Assembly: GCA_003483745.1 (NCBI GenBank)
Contig: DMYD01000026.1
Location: forward strand, 1 to 33,896
Source of the DNA: Roseburia sp.
Lineage (GTDB): Bacteria; Bacillota; Clostridia; Lachnospirales; Lachnospiraceae
DNA length: 33,896 nt
Reading direction: 5' to 3'
Part shown: positions 23,579 to 31,127 of the stretch, piece by piece
How the letters are laid out: every line of letters begins with the position of its first letter
Numbering within the stretch: position 1 is the stretch's first letter
Translations under genes and position numbers: made by a program
Notes under the pieces: generated by a model
Databases searched by the model: none
What the model was told of the DNA's origin: nothing
What the model saw: the letters and a program-made list of their open reading frames with translations, nothing else

Positions 23579-24754
23579 ATGAGAGATCCATTGAATAAAA
23601 CAATTACAACGATCCAGCCGTCCGGGATCCGTAAGTTCTTCGATGTGGTACATGAGATGAAGGATGCGATCTCTCTTGGTGTCGGTGAACCGGATTTTGA
23701 CACACCGTGGCACATCCGCGACGAGGGTATTTATTCCCTGGAAAAAGGAAAAACACATTACACCTCAAACGCAGGTTTAAAAGAGTTAAAGACAGAGATC
23801 GACCGTTATCTGAACCGGCATTACGGGGTATCTTATGATGTGGATCATGAGATCATGGTAACGATCGGAGGCAGTGAGGCGATCGATGCGGCAATGCGCG
23901 CCATGTTAGATCCGGGGGATGAGGTATTGATCCCGCAGCCAAGTTATGTGTCCTATGTGCCATGTGCTGTTTTAGCAGGTGCAGTCCCGGTCGTAATCGA
24001 GTTAAAGGCGGAGAACGAATTCCGTCTGACTGCGGAGGAATTAGAGGCTGCGATCACACCAAAGACAAAACTTTTGGTACTTCCATTTCCGAACAACCCG
24101 ACCGGAGCAATCATGGAAAGGTCAGATCTGGAAAAAATCGCGGAAGTGATCAAAAAACATGATATTTTTGTGTTAAGTGATGAAATCTATTCAGAACTTA
24201 CTTATCTTGAAAAACATGTGACGATCGCATCTTTACCTGGAATGTGGGAGAGAACGATCGTGATCAACGGTTTTTCCAAATCACATGCCATGACAGGCTG
24301 GCGTTTAGGTTATGCCTGCGGTCCGCGTGTGATCATTGAGCAGATGTTAAAGATCCATCAGTTTGCCATCATGTGTGCACCGTCCACCAGCCAGTATGCA
24401 GGTGTGGAGGCACTCAAAAACGGAGATGAGGATGTAGCACAGATGCGTGAGGAATACAACGGTCGCCGCCGCTATCTGCTGCACCGTTTTAAGGAGATGG
24501 GACTTACCTGTTTTGAACCGTTTGGAGCGTTCTATGTGTTCCCGTGTATCAGCGAATTCGGCATGACATCCGAGCAGTTTGCAACGGAGCTTTTAAATAC
24601 GGAGAAGCTTGCAGTTGTTCCGGGAACGGCATTCGGAGACTGCGGAGAGGGATTTGTACGTATTTCCTATGCATATTCGTTAGAGAACTTAAAAGAAGCG
24701 ATGGACCGCATGGAGGCATTTATTACCGGGCTGCGAGAAAAAAGTGGGAAATAA
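23579..24754 (+). CDS. PLP-dependent class I/II aminotransferase
   Basis: A 391-residue fold-type I aminotransferase. Seen: SLGVGEPDFDTP (substrate region), HYTSNAGLKELK, PFPNNPTGA (N172/N173), LSDEIYSEL (D201 binding the PLP pyridine nitrogen), the Schiff-base lysine K234 in SKSHAMTGWRLGY, and a C-terminal FVRISYA (substrate-carboxylate Arg). This pattern is that of aspartate/aromatic-type aminotransferases; the amino acid specificity cannot be read. It is translationally coupled to the Lrp/AsnC gene. The trmL ribosome binding site overlaps its stop codon. Confidence 0.93.
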   Translation: MRDPLNKTITTIQPSGIRKFFDVVHEMKDAISLGVGEPDFDTPWHIRDEGIYSLEKGKTHYTSNAGLKELKTEIDRYLNRHYGVSYDVDHEIMVTIGGSEAIDAAMRAMLDPGDEVLIPQPSYVSYVPCAVLAGAVPVVIELKAENEFRLTAEELEAAITPKTKLLVLPFPNNPTGAIMERSDLEKIAEVIKKHDIFVLSDEIYSELTYLEKHVTIASLPGMWERTIVINGFSKSHAMTGWRLGYACGPRVIIEQMLKIHQFAIMCAPSTSQYAGVEALKNGDEDVAQMREEYNGRRRYLLHRFKEMGLTCFEPFGAFYVFPCISEFGMTSEQFATELLNTEKLAVVPGTAFGDCGEGFVRISYAYSLENLKEAMDRMEAFITGLREKSGK

Positions 24755-24762
24755 GGAGCATT

Positions 24763-25266
24763 ATGGCAAAGTTAAACATTGTATTATATGAGCCGGAGAT
24801 TCCGGCAAATACCGGAAATATCGGAAGAACCTGTGTCGCAACAGGGACAAGACTCCACCTGATCGAGCCGCTGGGATTTCATCTCGATGAAAAGTCAATC
24901 AAGCGTGCCGGGATGGATTACTGGAGTGAACTGGATGTGACGACTTATGTGAACTGGGATGATTTTTGTGAGAAAAATCCGGGCGCAAAAATCTATATGG
25001 CTACGACAAAAGGACGCCATGTATACACAGAAGTTTCTTACGAGCCGGACTGCTATATTATGTTTGGAAAAGAAAGTGCAGGAATCCCGGAGGAGATTTT
25101 AAAAGCAAACCCGGATACCTGTGTGCGGATTCCAATGATTGGGGAGACGCGTTCGTTAAACCTGTCTAATTCGGTTGCGATCGTGCTCTATGAGGCACTT
25201 AGACAGAATCAGTTTGATCACATGAAGCTGCAGGGAGAACTGCACAGACTGCGCTGGGACGACTGA
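24763..25266 (+). CDS. trmL: tRNA (cytidine(34)-2'-O)-methyltransferase
   Basis: A 167-residue SPOUT methyltransferase, full length for TrmL. It 2'-O-methylates the wobble base of certain tRNA-Leu species using SAM. Motifs: NIVLYEPEIPANTGNIGRTC at the N-terminus, LHLIEPLGF, CYIMFGKESAGIP and IPMIGETRSLNLSNSVAIVLYEALRQ (knotted SAM site). The start is the ATG at 24763, 4 bases after AAGGAG; the open frame continues upstream through the aminotransferase gene but has no sensible start there. The gap to ecfA1 is 21 bases. Confidence 0.95.
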   Translation: MAKLNIVLYEPEIPANTGNIGRTCVATGTRLHLIEPLGFHLDEKSIKRAGMDYWSELDVTTYVNWDDFCEKNPGAKIYMATTKGRHVYTEVSYEPDCYIMFGKESAGIPEEILKANPDTCVRIPMIGETRSLNLSNSVAIVLYEALRQNQFDHMKLQGELHRLRWDD

Positions 25267-25287
25267 TACGGGAAGGAATAGAAACAG

Positions 25288-26148
25288 ATGGGAATTATTA
25301 AGGCAAAACAGCTTGTGCATGAATATATCAGACGTGATGAAGAGGGAAATGTAGAGTCGATCCAGACTGCCTTAGATCATGTCGATCTCGATGTGAAGCA
25401 GGGAGATTTTATCGCAATTTTAGGACATAACGGTTCCGGTAAATCTACGCTTGCCAAGCATATGAATGCACTGTTAGCCCCGTCCGAGGGAAGCCTTTTT
25501 GTGGACGGTATGGATGTGTCAAAGGAAGAAAATGTCATTCCGGTGCGAAAAACTGCCGGAATGGTTTTCCAGAATCCGGACAACCAGATCATTGCGAGTG
25601 TAGTAGAGGAGGATGTTGGATTCGGACCGGAAAATATCGGTGTGCCAACGGATGAAATCTGGCAGCGTGTGGAGGAGAGCTTAAAGGCAGTCGGTATGTT
25701 AAAGTACCGTCATCATTCGCCGAATAAGCTTTCCGGTGGGCAGAAACAGCGTGTTGCTATCGCCGGTGTCGTTGCGATGGAGCCGAAATGTATCGTGTTA
25801 GACGAGCCGACTGCGATGCTTGACCCGAACGGAAGAGCGGATGTCATCCGCACTGCACATGAACTGAATCAGAAAAAAGGTGTCACGATTATCCTGATCA
25901 CACATTATATGGAAGAAGTCGTTGGTGCAGATAAGGTGATCGTGATGGACAAGGGAAAAGTCGTCATGCAGGGAACGCCGCGCGAGATCTTTTCCCAGGT
26001 CGGAAAGTTAAAAGAATACCGGCTGGATGTGCCACAGATTACGATCCTTGCAGATCTGCTCAGACAGTCAGGGCTTGATATTCCGCTTGGTGTGTTAACG
26101 AGGGAAGAACTTGTGGGACATATTCTGCGGATTGCGCAGATTGACTGA
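25288..26148 (+). CDS. ecfA1: ECF transporter ATPase A1
   Basis: A 286-residue ABC ATPase of the energy-coupling-factor vitamin/metal transporters. Walker A GHNGSGKS (46-53), Q-loop FQNPDNQI, signature LSGGQ (148-152), Walker B VLDEPT (170-175) and switch His in LITHYMEE. FQNPDNQ and the C-terminal PREIF helix are typical of EcfA. It pairs with ecfA2 and ecfT downstream. No substrate-binding S component is present, so this is a group II module shared by S proteins encoded elsewhere. Confidence 0.95.
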   Translation: MGIIKAKQLVHEYIRRDEEGNVESIQTALDHVDLDVKQGDFIAILGHNGSGKSTLAKHMNALLAPSEGSLFVDGMDVSKEENVIPVRKTAGMVFQNPDNQIIASVVEEDVGFGPENIGVPTDEIWQRVEESLKAVGMLKYRHHSPNKLSGGQKQRVAIAGVVAMEPKCIVLDEPTAMLDPNGRADVIRTAHELNQKKGVTIILITHYMEEVVGADKVIVMDKGKVVMQGTPREIFSQVGKLKEYRLDVPQITILADLLRQSGLDIPLGVLTREELVGHILRIAQID

Positions 26149-26163
26149 GAAATGAGGATGAAC

Positions 26164-27042
26164 ATGTCAATTATTTTAGATAAAGTGAATTATGTATACA
26201 GCGAGGGGACCGCGTACCAGATTCAGGCATTAAAGGACGTGAACCTAAAAATTGAGGACGGGCAGTTTATCGGCGTGATCGGACATACCGGTTCTGGAAA
26301 GTCTACACTGATCCAGCACTTGAACGGATTAATGAAAGCAACCTCCGGGACGATCTATTTTCACGGCCAGGATATTTATGAAGATGATTTTGATCTGCGT
26401 GAATTAAGAAACCGTGTCGGGCTGGTATTCCAGTATCCGGAGCATCAGTTGTTTGAGACAACGATTTTTGATGATGTGTGTTTTGGACCAAAAAATCAGG
26501 GATTATCGAAAGAGGAGGCAGGACTTCGGGCGTTTGAGGCACTGCGGAGTGTCGGACTGCCGGAAGAACTTTATTACCAGTCTCCGTTTGATCTTTCCGG
26601 TGGACAGAAACGCCGTGTTGCGATCGCGGGTGTACTTGCGATGAAGCCGGAAGTATTGATCTTAGATGAGCCGACGGCAGGGCTTGACCCGGCAGGACGT
26701 GACGAGATCTTAGATCTTGTGGAGCGGATGCACAGAGAGCGCGGCATTACGGTTATTTTAGTATCGCACAGTATGGAAGATGTTGCGAAATATGTGGAGC
26801 GCATTATCGTGATGAATCACGGCAGTGTGATGTTAGACGGTGCGCCCAAAGAAGTGTTCCGTCATTATAAAGAACTTGAGGCGGTTGGACTTGCAGCACC
26901 GCAGGTGACTTACCTGATGCATGAACTGAAAGAAAAAGGTCTGAATGTTGATACAGATGCAACCACGGTAGCGGAGGCAAGAGCTTGTCTGCTTGAGGCG
27001 CTGACCGGAATTGATTCCGGGAAAACAGACTTTCATATGTAA
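26164..27042 (+). CDS. ecfA2: ECF transporter ATPase A2
   Basis: A 292-residue partner ATPase. Walker A GHTGSGKST (from about residue 40), Q-loop FQYPEHQLFE (the YPEHQLFE form marks EcfA2), signature LSGGQKRR (from about 145), Walker B LILDEPTAGLDP (from about 165) and switch His in LVSHSMED. ATG 26164 is chosen over in-frame ATGs at 26152 and 26158 because TGAGGA ends 5 bases upstream and because family members start with MSI. 17 bases separate it from ecfT. Confidence 0.95.
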   Translation: MSIILDKVNYVYSEGTAYQIQALKDVNLKIEDGQFIGVIGHTGSGKSTLIQHLNGLMKATSGTIYFHGQDIYEDDFDLRELRNRVGLVFQYPEHQLFETTIFDDVCFGPKNQGLSKEEAGLRAFEALRSVGLPEELYYQSPFDLSGGQKRRVAIAGVLAMKPEVLILDEPTAGLDPAGRDEILDLVERMHRERGITVILVSHSMEDVAKYVERIIVMNHGSVMLDGAPKEVFRHYKELEAVGLAAPQVTYLMHELKEKGLNVDTDATTVAEARACLLEALTGIDSGKTDFHM

Positions 27043-27059
27043 CGGTTCGGAGGAAGAAG

Positions 27060-27872
27060 ATGTTAAGAGATATTACACTGGGCCAGTATTATCCGGCGGA
27101 TTCCGTCATTCATAAACTGGACCCGCGCGTAAAACTGTTTGCTACATTTATTTATATTATTTCGCTATTTTGTTTTAAGGGGATTGCGGCACTTTTCGTT
27201 GCAACTGTTTTTTTGATTTTTTGCATCAGGTCGTCAAAAGTTCCTTTCAAGTTTATGGTAAAAGGATTAAAGGCAATTGTGGTGCTGATGCTGATTACTG
27301 CGGCATTTAACCTTTTTTTGACACCGGGTACGCCGATTGTGAAGTTCTGGATCTTTAAGATTACGGCAGAGGGTGCACAGAATGCGATCCTGATGGCAAT
27401 CCGTCTGACCTACCTGATCCTTGGAACTTCGATCATGACGCTTACAACGACACCAAACCAGCTTACAGACGGTCTGGAAAAATCATTGATGCCTTTATCA
27501 AAAATTGGTGTTCCGGTACATGCGATTGCGATGATGATGTCGATTGCACTCCGTTTTATTCCGATTCTCATTGAGGAGACAGATAAGATCATGAAAGCAC
27601 AGATGGCGAGAGGTGCTGATTTTGAGAGCGGAAATCTGCTGCAGAGAGTGAAAAATATGATTCCTCTTTTGGTGCCACTGTTTGTTTCTGCGTTCCGTCG
27701 TGCCGATGACCTTGCGATGGCGATGGAGGCGCGCTGTTACAATGGCGGTGAGGGCAGAACTAAGATGAAACCGCTGCGTTATGCGGGAGTGGATCATAAA
27801 GCGTATGTGCTTGTGATCGGATATTTTGTGGTTATACTGCTGTGCAGATTCTTTTTACCGTTTCCACAGTAA
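27060..27872 (+). CDS. ecfT: ECF transporter transmembrane component
   Basis: A 270-residue membrane scaffold coupling the two ATPases to S components. It opens LRDITLGQYYPADSVIHKLDPRVK, the canonical EcfT start. TM helices follow, then the cytoplasmic coupling helices with the two short Ala-Arg motifs (MARGADFESG and MEARCYNGGEGRT) that dock into the ATPases. AGGAAGAAG precedes the ATG. Last gene of the run before a strong terminator. Confidence 0.95.
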   Translation: MLRDITLGQYYPADSVIHKLDPRVKLFATFIYIISLFCFKGIAALFVATVFLIFCIRSSKVPFKFMVKGLKAIVVLMLITAAFNLFLTPGTPIVKFWIFKITAEGAQNAILMAIRLTYLILGTSIMTLTTTPNQLTDGLEKSLMPLSKIGVPVHAIAMMMSIALRFIPILIEETDKIMKAQMARGADFESGNLLQRVKNMIPLLVPLFVSAFRRADDLAMAMEARCYNGGEGRTKMKPLRYAGVDHKAYVLVIGYFVVILLCRFFLPFPQ

Positions 27873-27883
27873 AAGCGAAGTGT

Positions 27884-27928
27884 ATTGCACAAAGCTGAAA
27901 AATATGAGCAGCTTTGTGCAATTTTTTT
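27884..27928 (+). terminator. Terminator of the AIR synthase-trmL-ecf operon
   Basis: Perfect 14-bp stem ATTGCACAAAGCTG (27884-27897) / CAGCTTTGTGCAAT (27909-27922) with seven T. It is the strongest terminator in the window. A palindromic repeat follows within four bases. Confidence 0.92.
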
Positions 27929-27931
27929 GAA

Positions 27932-27956
27932 TTTATAGGAAATTACGTCCTATGAA
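27932..27956 (+). repeat. 25-bp palindromic intergenic element, copy 2
   Basis: TTTATAGGA-AATTACG-TCCTATGAA, nearly perfect inverted arms and the same 7-base centre as the copy at 2328-2352. It marks the left edge of the folded block before truA. Confidence 0.7.
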
Positions 27957-28215
27957 TGAAAAAGCCCTCCGGGCGGGATGCGCATCTCGCGGAGAAGAAG
28001 TTAGCTGTAAACAGCACCGCCAGGGCGCGAAAGAGTCGCAAGCGACTCTTTATTTTGAAAACAGGAAGTTAGTGTGAAAAATAAGTTCGATAGTTTATTT
28101 TTCGCACGGCTATTTGCTTCTGAGCAAAAACAAATAGCTTTTATGACAAGGCATAAAAAACATGTCTACGAGAATTTGAGATTCTCGTCGTCTCTTCGCA
28201 ACAAGTTGCTCAGAA
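27957..28215 (+). other. Densely folded intergenic block upstream of truA
   Basis: Six consecutive inverted repeats: (a) 27967-27994, CTCC + GCGGGAT / GCGC loop / ATCTCGC + GGAG; (b) 28004-28015, GCTG-TAAA-CAGC; (c) 28030-28051, AAAGAGTCGC-AA-GCGACTCTTT; (d) 28072-28107, 13-base arms GTGTGAAAAATAA / TTATTTTTCGCAC; (e) 28109-28138, GCTATTTG / CAAATAGC then TTTT; (f) 28168-28188, ACGAGAAT / ATTCTCGT. GCC (27964-27966) and GGC (28024-28026) could close (a) and (b) into a three-way junction. GC content is above the flanks in the first third. A 41-codon open frame (27952-28077) and a 60-codon frame (28074-28256) cross it but look incidental. Candidates: dispersed repeat, structured leader of truA, or both. 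No known riboswitch recognised. Confidence 0.65.
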
Positions 28216-28227
28216 ATGAGGGTTACT

Positions 28228-28968
28228 ATGCGTGTAAAAATGACCGTGGCGTATGACGGCACGAATTATAAAGGATGGCAGGTGCAGCCGAACGGCATCA
28301 CCATAGAGGAAGTGTTAAATAAGAATCTCTCGAATCTTCTGGGAGAGGAGATCGTGGTGAGCGGTGCGAGCCGGACGGATTCTGGCGTACATTCGCTTGG
28401 AAATATTGCAGTGTTTGATACGAATACAAGAATGCCGGCAGATAAAATTGCGTTTGCACTCAATCAGAGACTGCCGGAAGATATTGTGGTACAGGGGTCT
28501 TCTGAGGTGGAGGATGGCTGGCATCCGCGCTATCAGAACAGCAGAAAGACTTATGAGTACCGCATTTTAAACAGGACATTCCGTATGCCGACGAGACGGC
28601 TGGATACCTATTTTTATCATTATCCGCTAGATGTGGAGAAGATGAAAAAAGCGGCATCTTATCTGGTGGGGGAACATGATTTTAAGAGTTTCTGTGCGAT
28701 CGGTGCACAGGTAAAGACGACAGCGCGCACGATTTATGCCTGTGATGTGGAAAAAGAAGGGGATATTATCACAATCCGTGTAACAGGCAACGGGTTTCTT
28801 TATAATATGGTACGGATCATTGCGGGAACATTAGTGCAGGTCGGTGGTGGTGCGATCGAACCGGAGGCAATGGAAGCGATTCTTTTAAAGAAAGACCGCA
28901 GTGCGGCAGGACCTACGGCACCGGCACATGGGCTTACGATGATGGGAATTGAGTTTGAAGAGAAGTAA
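28228..28968 (+). CDS. truA: tRNA pseudouridine(38-40) synthase
   Basis: A 246-residue enzyme converting U38-U40 of the tRNA anticodon arm to pseudouridine. Motifs: VAYDGTNYKGWQVQPN, catalytic D51 in SGASRTDSGVHS, FHPRYQ-like WHPRYQNSRKTYEY, HDFKSFCAIG, and RVTGNGFLYNMVRIIAGTLVQVG. ATG 28228 is chosen because GAGGG (28218-28222) sits 5 bases upstream; an ATG at 28216 has no site. It follows the ecf operon terminator and a folded intergenic block. The convergent HTH gene ends one base after its stop. Confidence 0.95.
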   Translation: MRVKMTVAYDGTNYKGWQVQPNGITIEEVLNKNLSNLLGEEIVVSGASRTDSGVHSLGNIAVFDTNTRMPADKIAFALNQRLPEDIVVQGSSEVEDGWHPRYQNSRKTYEYRILNRTFRMPTRRLDTYFYHYPLDVEKMKKAASYLVGEHDFKSFCAIGAQVKTTARTIYACDVEKEGDIITIRVTGNGFLYNMVRIIAGTLVQVGGGAIEPEAMEAILLKKDRSAAGPTAPAHGLTMMGIEFEEK

Positions 28969-28969
28969 G

Positions 28970-29404
28970 TCAGTTTAAAACAGGCTCATTCATTTCTTCT
29001 AAAAGCACGTTTGTGTCAATCACGGACAGCTTTTTTCCTAAAGCAAAAATGAGGATGGAATCCCGTTTGCTTTTGGAATAGAGCTGTCCGTTTTTTGTGA
29101 GTGTGAGAGCACGCTGTGTTTCCGGGAGCTCAAGCTTTAGTGCAAGACAGAGAGAAATGACTTTATCACGGGAAGGACTTCGCCTGCCGTCTAAGATCTG
29201 GTATCCGTAATTGCGCTGGATCTGGGAAGCTGTGATCAATTTAGAAGCGGTCATGCTGCGGGTGCGCATCAGTTTGTTAAGATATTCCGGAAAAGTCACG
29301 GAAGAAGTCATATCCGGAAGAGCATCTGTATATTGTTTTAAATCGGAAATATTTTTGGCGGAAGAGAGGAGCTGCATCAGCTCGCCGGTCGTTTTCTGAT
29401 CCAT
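28970..29404 (-). CDS. XRE-like helix-turn-helix regulator
   Basis: A 144-residue DNA-binding protein. The first 35 residues are a helical leader. A Cro/C1-type HTH follows (FPEYLNKLMRTRSMTASKLITASQIQRNYGYQILDGRRSPSRDKVISLCLALKL, about 38-92), then a helical tail. GGAG lies 5 bases before the ATG. It diverges from the kinase-like gene; the 143-base spacer holds its promoter and a TACAAATTGTA palindrome that could be its own site. Such HTH/kinase pairs suggest one signalling unit (inference). It ends tail-to-tail with truA with no terminator visible. Confidence 0.85.
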   Translation of the reverse strand: MDQKTTGELMQLLSSAKNISDLKQYTDALPDMTSSVTFPEYLNKLMRTRSMTASKLITASQIQRNYGYQILDGRRSPSRDKVISLCLALKLELPETQRALTLTKNGQLYSKSKRDSILIFALGKKLSVIDTNVLLEEMNEPVLN

Positions 29405-29437
29405 AAAGTCTCCTTGAATTGTCCTGTAAATAATAAT

Positions 29438-29465
29438 AAAATACTTTTATACTACAAATTGTAAA
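29438..29465 (-). promoter_or_regulatory. Promoter of the HTH gene with overlapping palindrome
   Basis: On the minus strand, TTTACA (29460-29465), 16 bases, TATTTT (29438-29443). TACAAATTGTA (29453-29463), an 11-base perfect palindrome, overlaps the -35 and could serve autoregulation. The divergent kinase side has TATAAT at 29499-29504 without a good -35. Confidence 0.4.
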
Positions 29466-29547
29466 TGATGGTCTGGGTGCGTGAACTGCCCTGACATTTA
29501 TAATATCGTGTTGTACAGATGAATGCAAGAAAATGGTAGGAAGTTAT

Positions 29548-30687
29548 ATGCGGCTGGATGAAGAGTACCGTTTGTCAGAATATGTGGATCTTGGCAGACT
29601 GGATGATAATGAAAAAGTACATATCGTAAGGAATAAAGTGAATGGTGTTATTGGTGTGCGAAAGTATATTGCATTGGATCTGGAGGAAATCTATCTTTTT
29701 TTAAAGGAAAATCCGAATCCGTATATACCAAAGATCTATGAGTGTATTCAGACCAATACGAATCTGATCGTGATCGAAGAGTATTTAAGTGGAAAAAATC
29801 TCGAAGAAATACTAAAAGAAAAAATTTTTTCAGAGAAAGATGCTGCTGATATCATAATCTGTCTGTGCAATGCACTTTACCCTTTGCACAATGCGAAAAT
29901 GCCAGTCATATGTAGAGACTTGAAAGCAGAGAATGTAATTCTGACCAATGAGGGAGAAGTGAAGCTGATTGATTTTGACATTGCAAGAATTTACCAGCCG
30001 GGCAAGTCAAAGGATACTGTTATGATGGGAACGCAAGGCTATGCGGCGCCGGAACAGTTTGGGTTCGGACAGACGGATGCAAGAACCGATATTTATGCGT
30101 TGGGTGTGCTGCTTAATTATATGCTTGTGAGAGATTTCCCGATGGAAAAGCTGACCGAAGGAAAATTTAAGACGATTGTGTTAAAATGCACTAAGATAAA
30201 CCCTGAGGACCGGTATCAGAATGTGGATGAGCTTAAGGCGGATATCTGCAATGCAGCGGAAATCCCCTGCAGTAGTATGGATAGTGATAAAAATAAGTTT
30301 TATTGTGCGCAGAGCTGTAAGAAAAATCAAGCCGGTGAAATCCCTTTTTATAAAATACCGGGATTTCGGACGGGGAAAATATGGAAGATGGTTGTTGCAG
30401 TCATAGGATATGCACTGACCACAGTTACTGCGTGGTCGTTAGAAGCGCATGATGCGAATGGAAAACTGCTCCCACAGTCAGAATTGACGCTGGAACGACT
30501 GGTGGTCTGGCTGTCGCAGATCGTATTTATATTTTTTGTCTGTGACTATAGGGGGATGCGGAGAAAAATACCATTTGCAAATAGTGAGATCAGATTCATA
30601 AGAATCTGTGTCTATGTGGCAGCGGAAATTCTATTTCTTTTTGCAGCCGCCATTATCTGTGTGACCTTAGAAGCTGTATTATTTTAA
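29548..30687 (+). CDS. Membrane-anchored Ser/Thr protein kinase-like protein, partly degenerate
   Basis: 379 residues. Kinase fold about 10-235: beta-3 Lys K39 (VRKYI), EYLSGKNLEEIL hinge region, catalytic loop CRDLKAEN (D124, K126, N129; HRD became CRD), metal-binding DFD (142-144, replacing DFG), activation segment ending YAAPEQFG (APE 167-169) and D181 of helix F. No Gly-rich loop is recognisable. After a Cys-containing linker there are three TM helices (about 279-297, 318-333, 353-374) with RMRRK-like basic loops. Catalytic Lys and Asps are present, so activity is possible despite the unusual motifs. ATG 29548 follows AGGAAG; ATG 29533 has no site. The 3' end is partly duplicated 60 bases downstream. 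Divergent from an HTH regulator. Confidence 0.85.
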   Translation: MRLDEEYRLSEYVDLGRLDDNEKVHIVRNKVNGVIGVRKYIALDLEEIYLFLKENPNPYIPKIYECIQTNTNLIVIEEYLSGKNLEEILKEKIFSEKDAADIIICLCNALYPLHNAKMPVICRDLKAENVILTNEGEVKLIDFDIARIYQPGKSKDTVMMGTQGYAAPEQFGFGQTDARTDIYALGVLLNYMLVRDFPMEKLTEGKFKTIVLKCTKINPEDRYQNVDELKADICNAAEIPCSSMDSDKNKFYCAQSCKKNQAGEIPFYKIPGFRTGKIWKMVVAVIGYALTTVTAWSLEAHDANGKLLPQSELTLERLVVWLSQIVFIFFVCDYRGMRRKIPFANSEIRFIRICVYVAAEILFLFAAAIICVTLEAVLF

Positions 30688-30759
30688 ATGAAATTTGTCG
30701 TTGGTGTTCAGACGCAAGTTCTTTGCCAGCTTCTTGTATTATTTTAAATGGAATTTGTC
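30675..30759 (+). repeat. 25-bp direct repeat with 60-bp period across the kinase gene end
   Basis: TGTATTATTTTAAATGAAATTTGTC (30675-30699) recurs at 30735-30759 with one change (G for A). The first copy contains the kinase stop codon. Nothing else coding is visible between 30688 and 30881. Confidence 0.75.
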
Positions 30760-30859
30760 AATCAGCCAACCCGGATGTAGGGTTTGACTGCAATATCATG
30801 TAATTTGAAAATGTATGCACAGAGCATACCAAAAATAAAAGAAATATAGTTAAGATAAG

Positions 30860-30899
30860 AGAAGCATAAGGCAGAAATGTTTTACGCTTCTTTCTTTTT
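30860..30899 (+). terminator. Probable terminator of the kinase transcript
   Basis: AGAAGCATAA (30860-30869) pairs with TTTACGCTTCT (30881-30891) with one A-C mismatch, followed by TTCTTTTT. It overlaps the 3' end of the convergent RHH gene. Confidence 0.5.
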
Positions 30900-31040
30900 G
30901 TCCGCCTGGGTCAGATATTCCTTCAATATCATATTGATATATTGGGAAAAAGAACGGTCGTCCTGCTCAGCGAGGAACTTTAACTGTTCAATGATGTCTG
31001 AATCAAGTGTGATGCTTACTTTATTTTTTAATGGTTTCAT
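30882..31040 (-). CDS. Ribbon-helix-helix (CopG/Arc-like) DNA-binding protein (52 aa)
   Basis: A short gene of 52 codons. MKPLKNKVSITLDSDIIEQLKFLAEQDDRSFSQYINMIL: the N-terminal strand VSITLD contributes to the DNA-contacting ribbon, and two helices follow (DIIEQLKFLAEQD and SFSQYINMILKEYL), the canonical RHH layout. A Lys-rich tail ends it. GAGG sits 6 bases before the ATG. It is divergent from the zinc-ribbon gene, and the spacer holds three tandem 10-bp repeats, a typical arrangement for cooperative RHH operators. Antitoxins often have this fold, but no toxin gene adjoins it, so a stand-alone repressor is the simpler reading. Confidence 0.85.
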   Translation of the reverse strand: MKPLKNKVSITLDSDIIEQLKFLAEQDDRSFSQYINMILKEYLTQADKKKEA

Positions 31041-31098
31041 AGACAGCCTCATTTCGTTTTCAATGAAATAATTCTATTTTTATATATACGATAAATGG

Positions 31099-31127
31099 TT
31101 GACATATACCACTAAGTAGGATAAAGT
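31099..31127 (+). promoter_or_regulatory. Promoter of the zinc-ribbon/DUF4352 gene
   Basis: Consensus TTGACA (31099-31104), 17 bases, TAAAGT (31122-31127). The -10 lies inside the 10-bp tandem repeats, so a protein bound there would block it. Confidence 0.65.

Noticed and set aside
27952..28077. 41-codon frame in the folded block before truA
   Set aside because: No ribosome binding site; the sequence is explained by consecutive hairpins rather than by coding constraint.
28074..28256. 60-codon frame overlapping the truA start
   Set aside because: It crosses three inverted repeats, lacks a binding site and overlaps truA in another frame.
30877..31071. Plus-strand 64-codon frame over the RHH gene
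   Set aside because: It is antisense to the clear RHH coding sequence and has no ribosome binding site.
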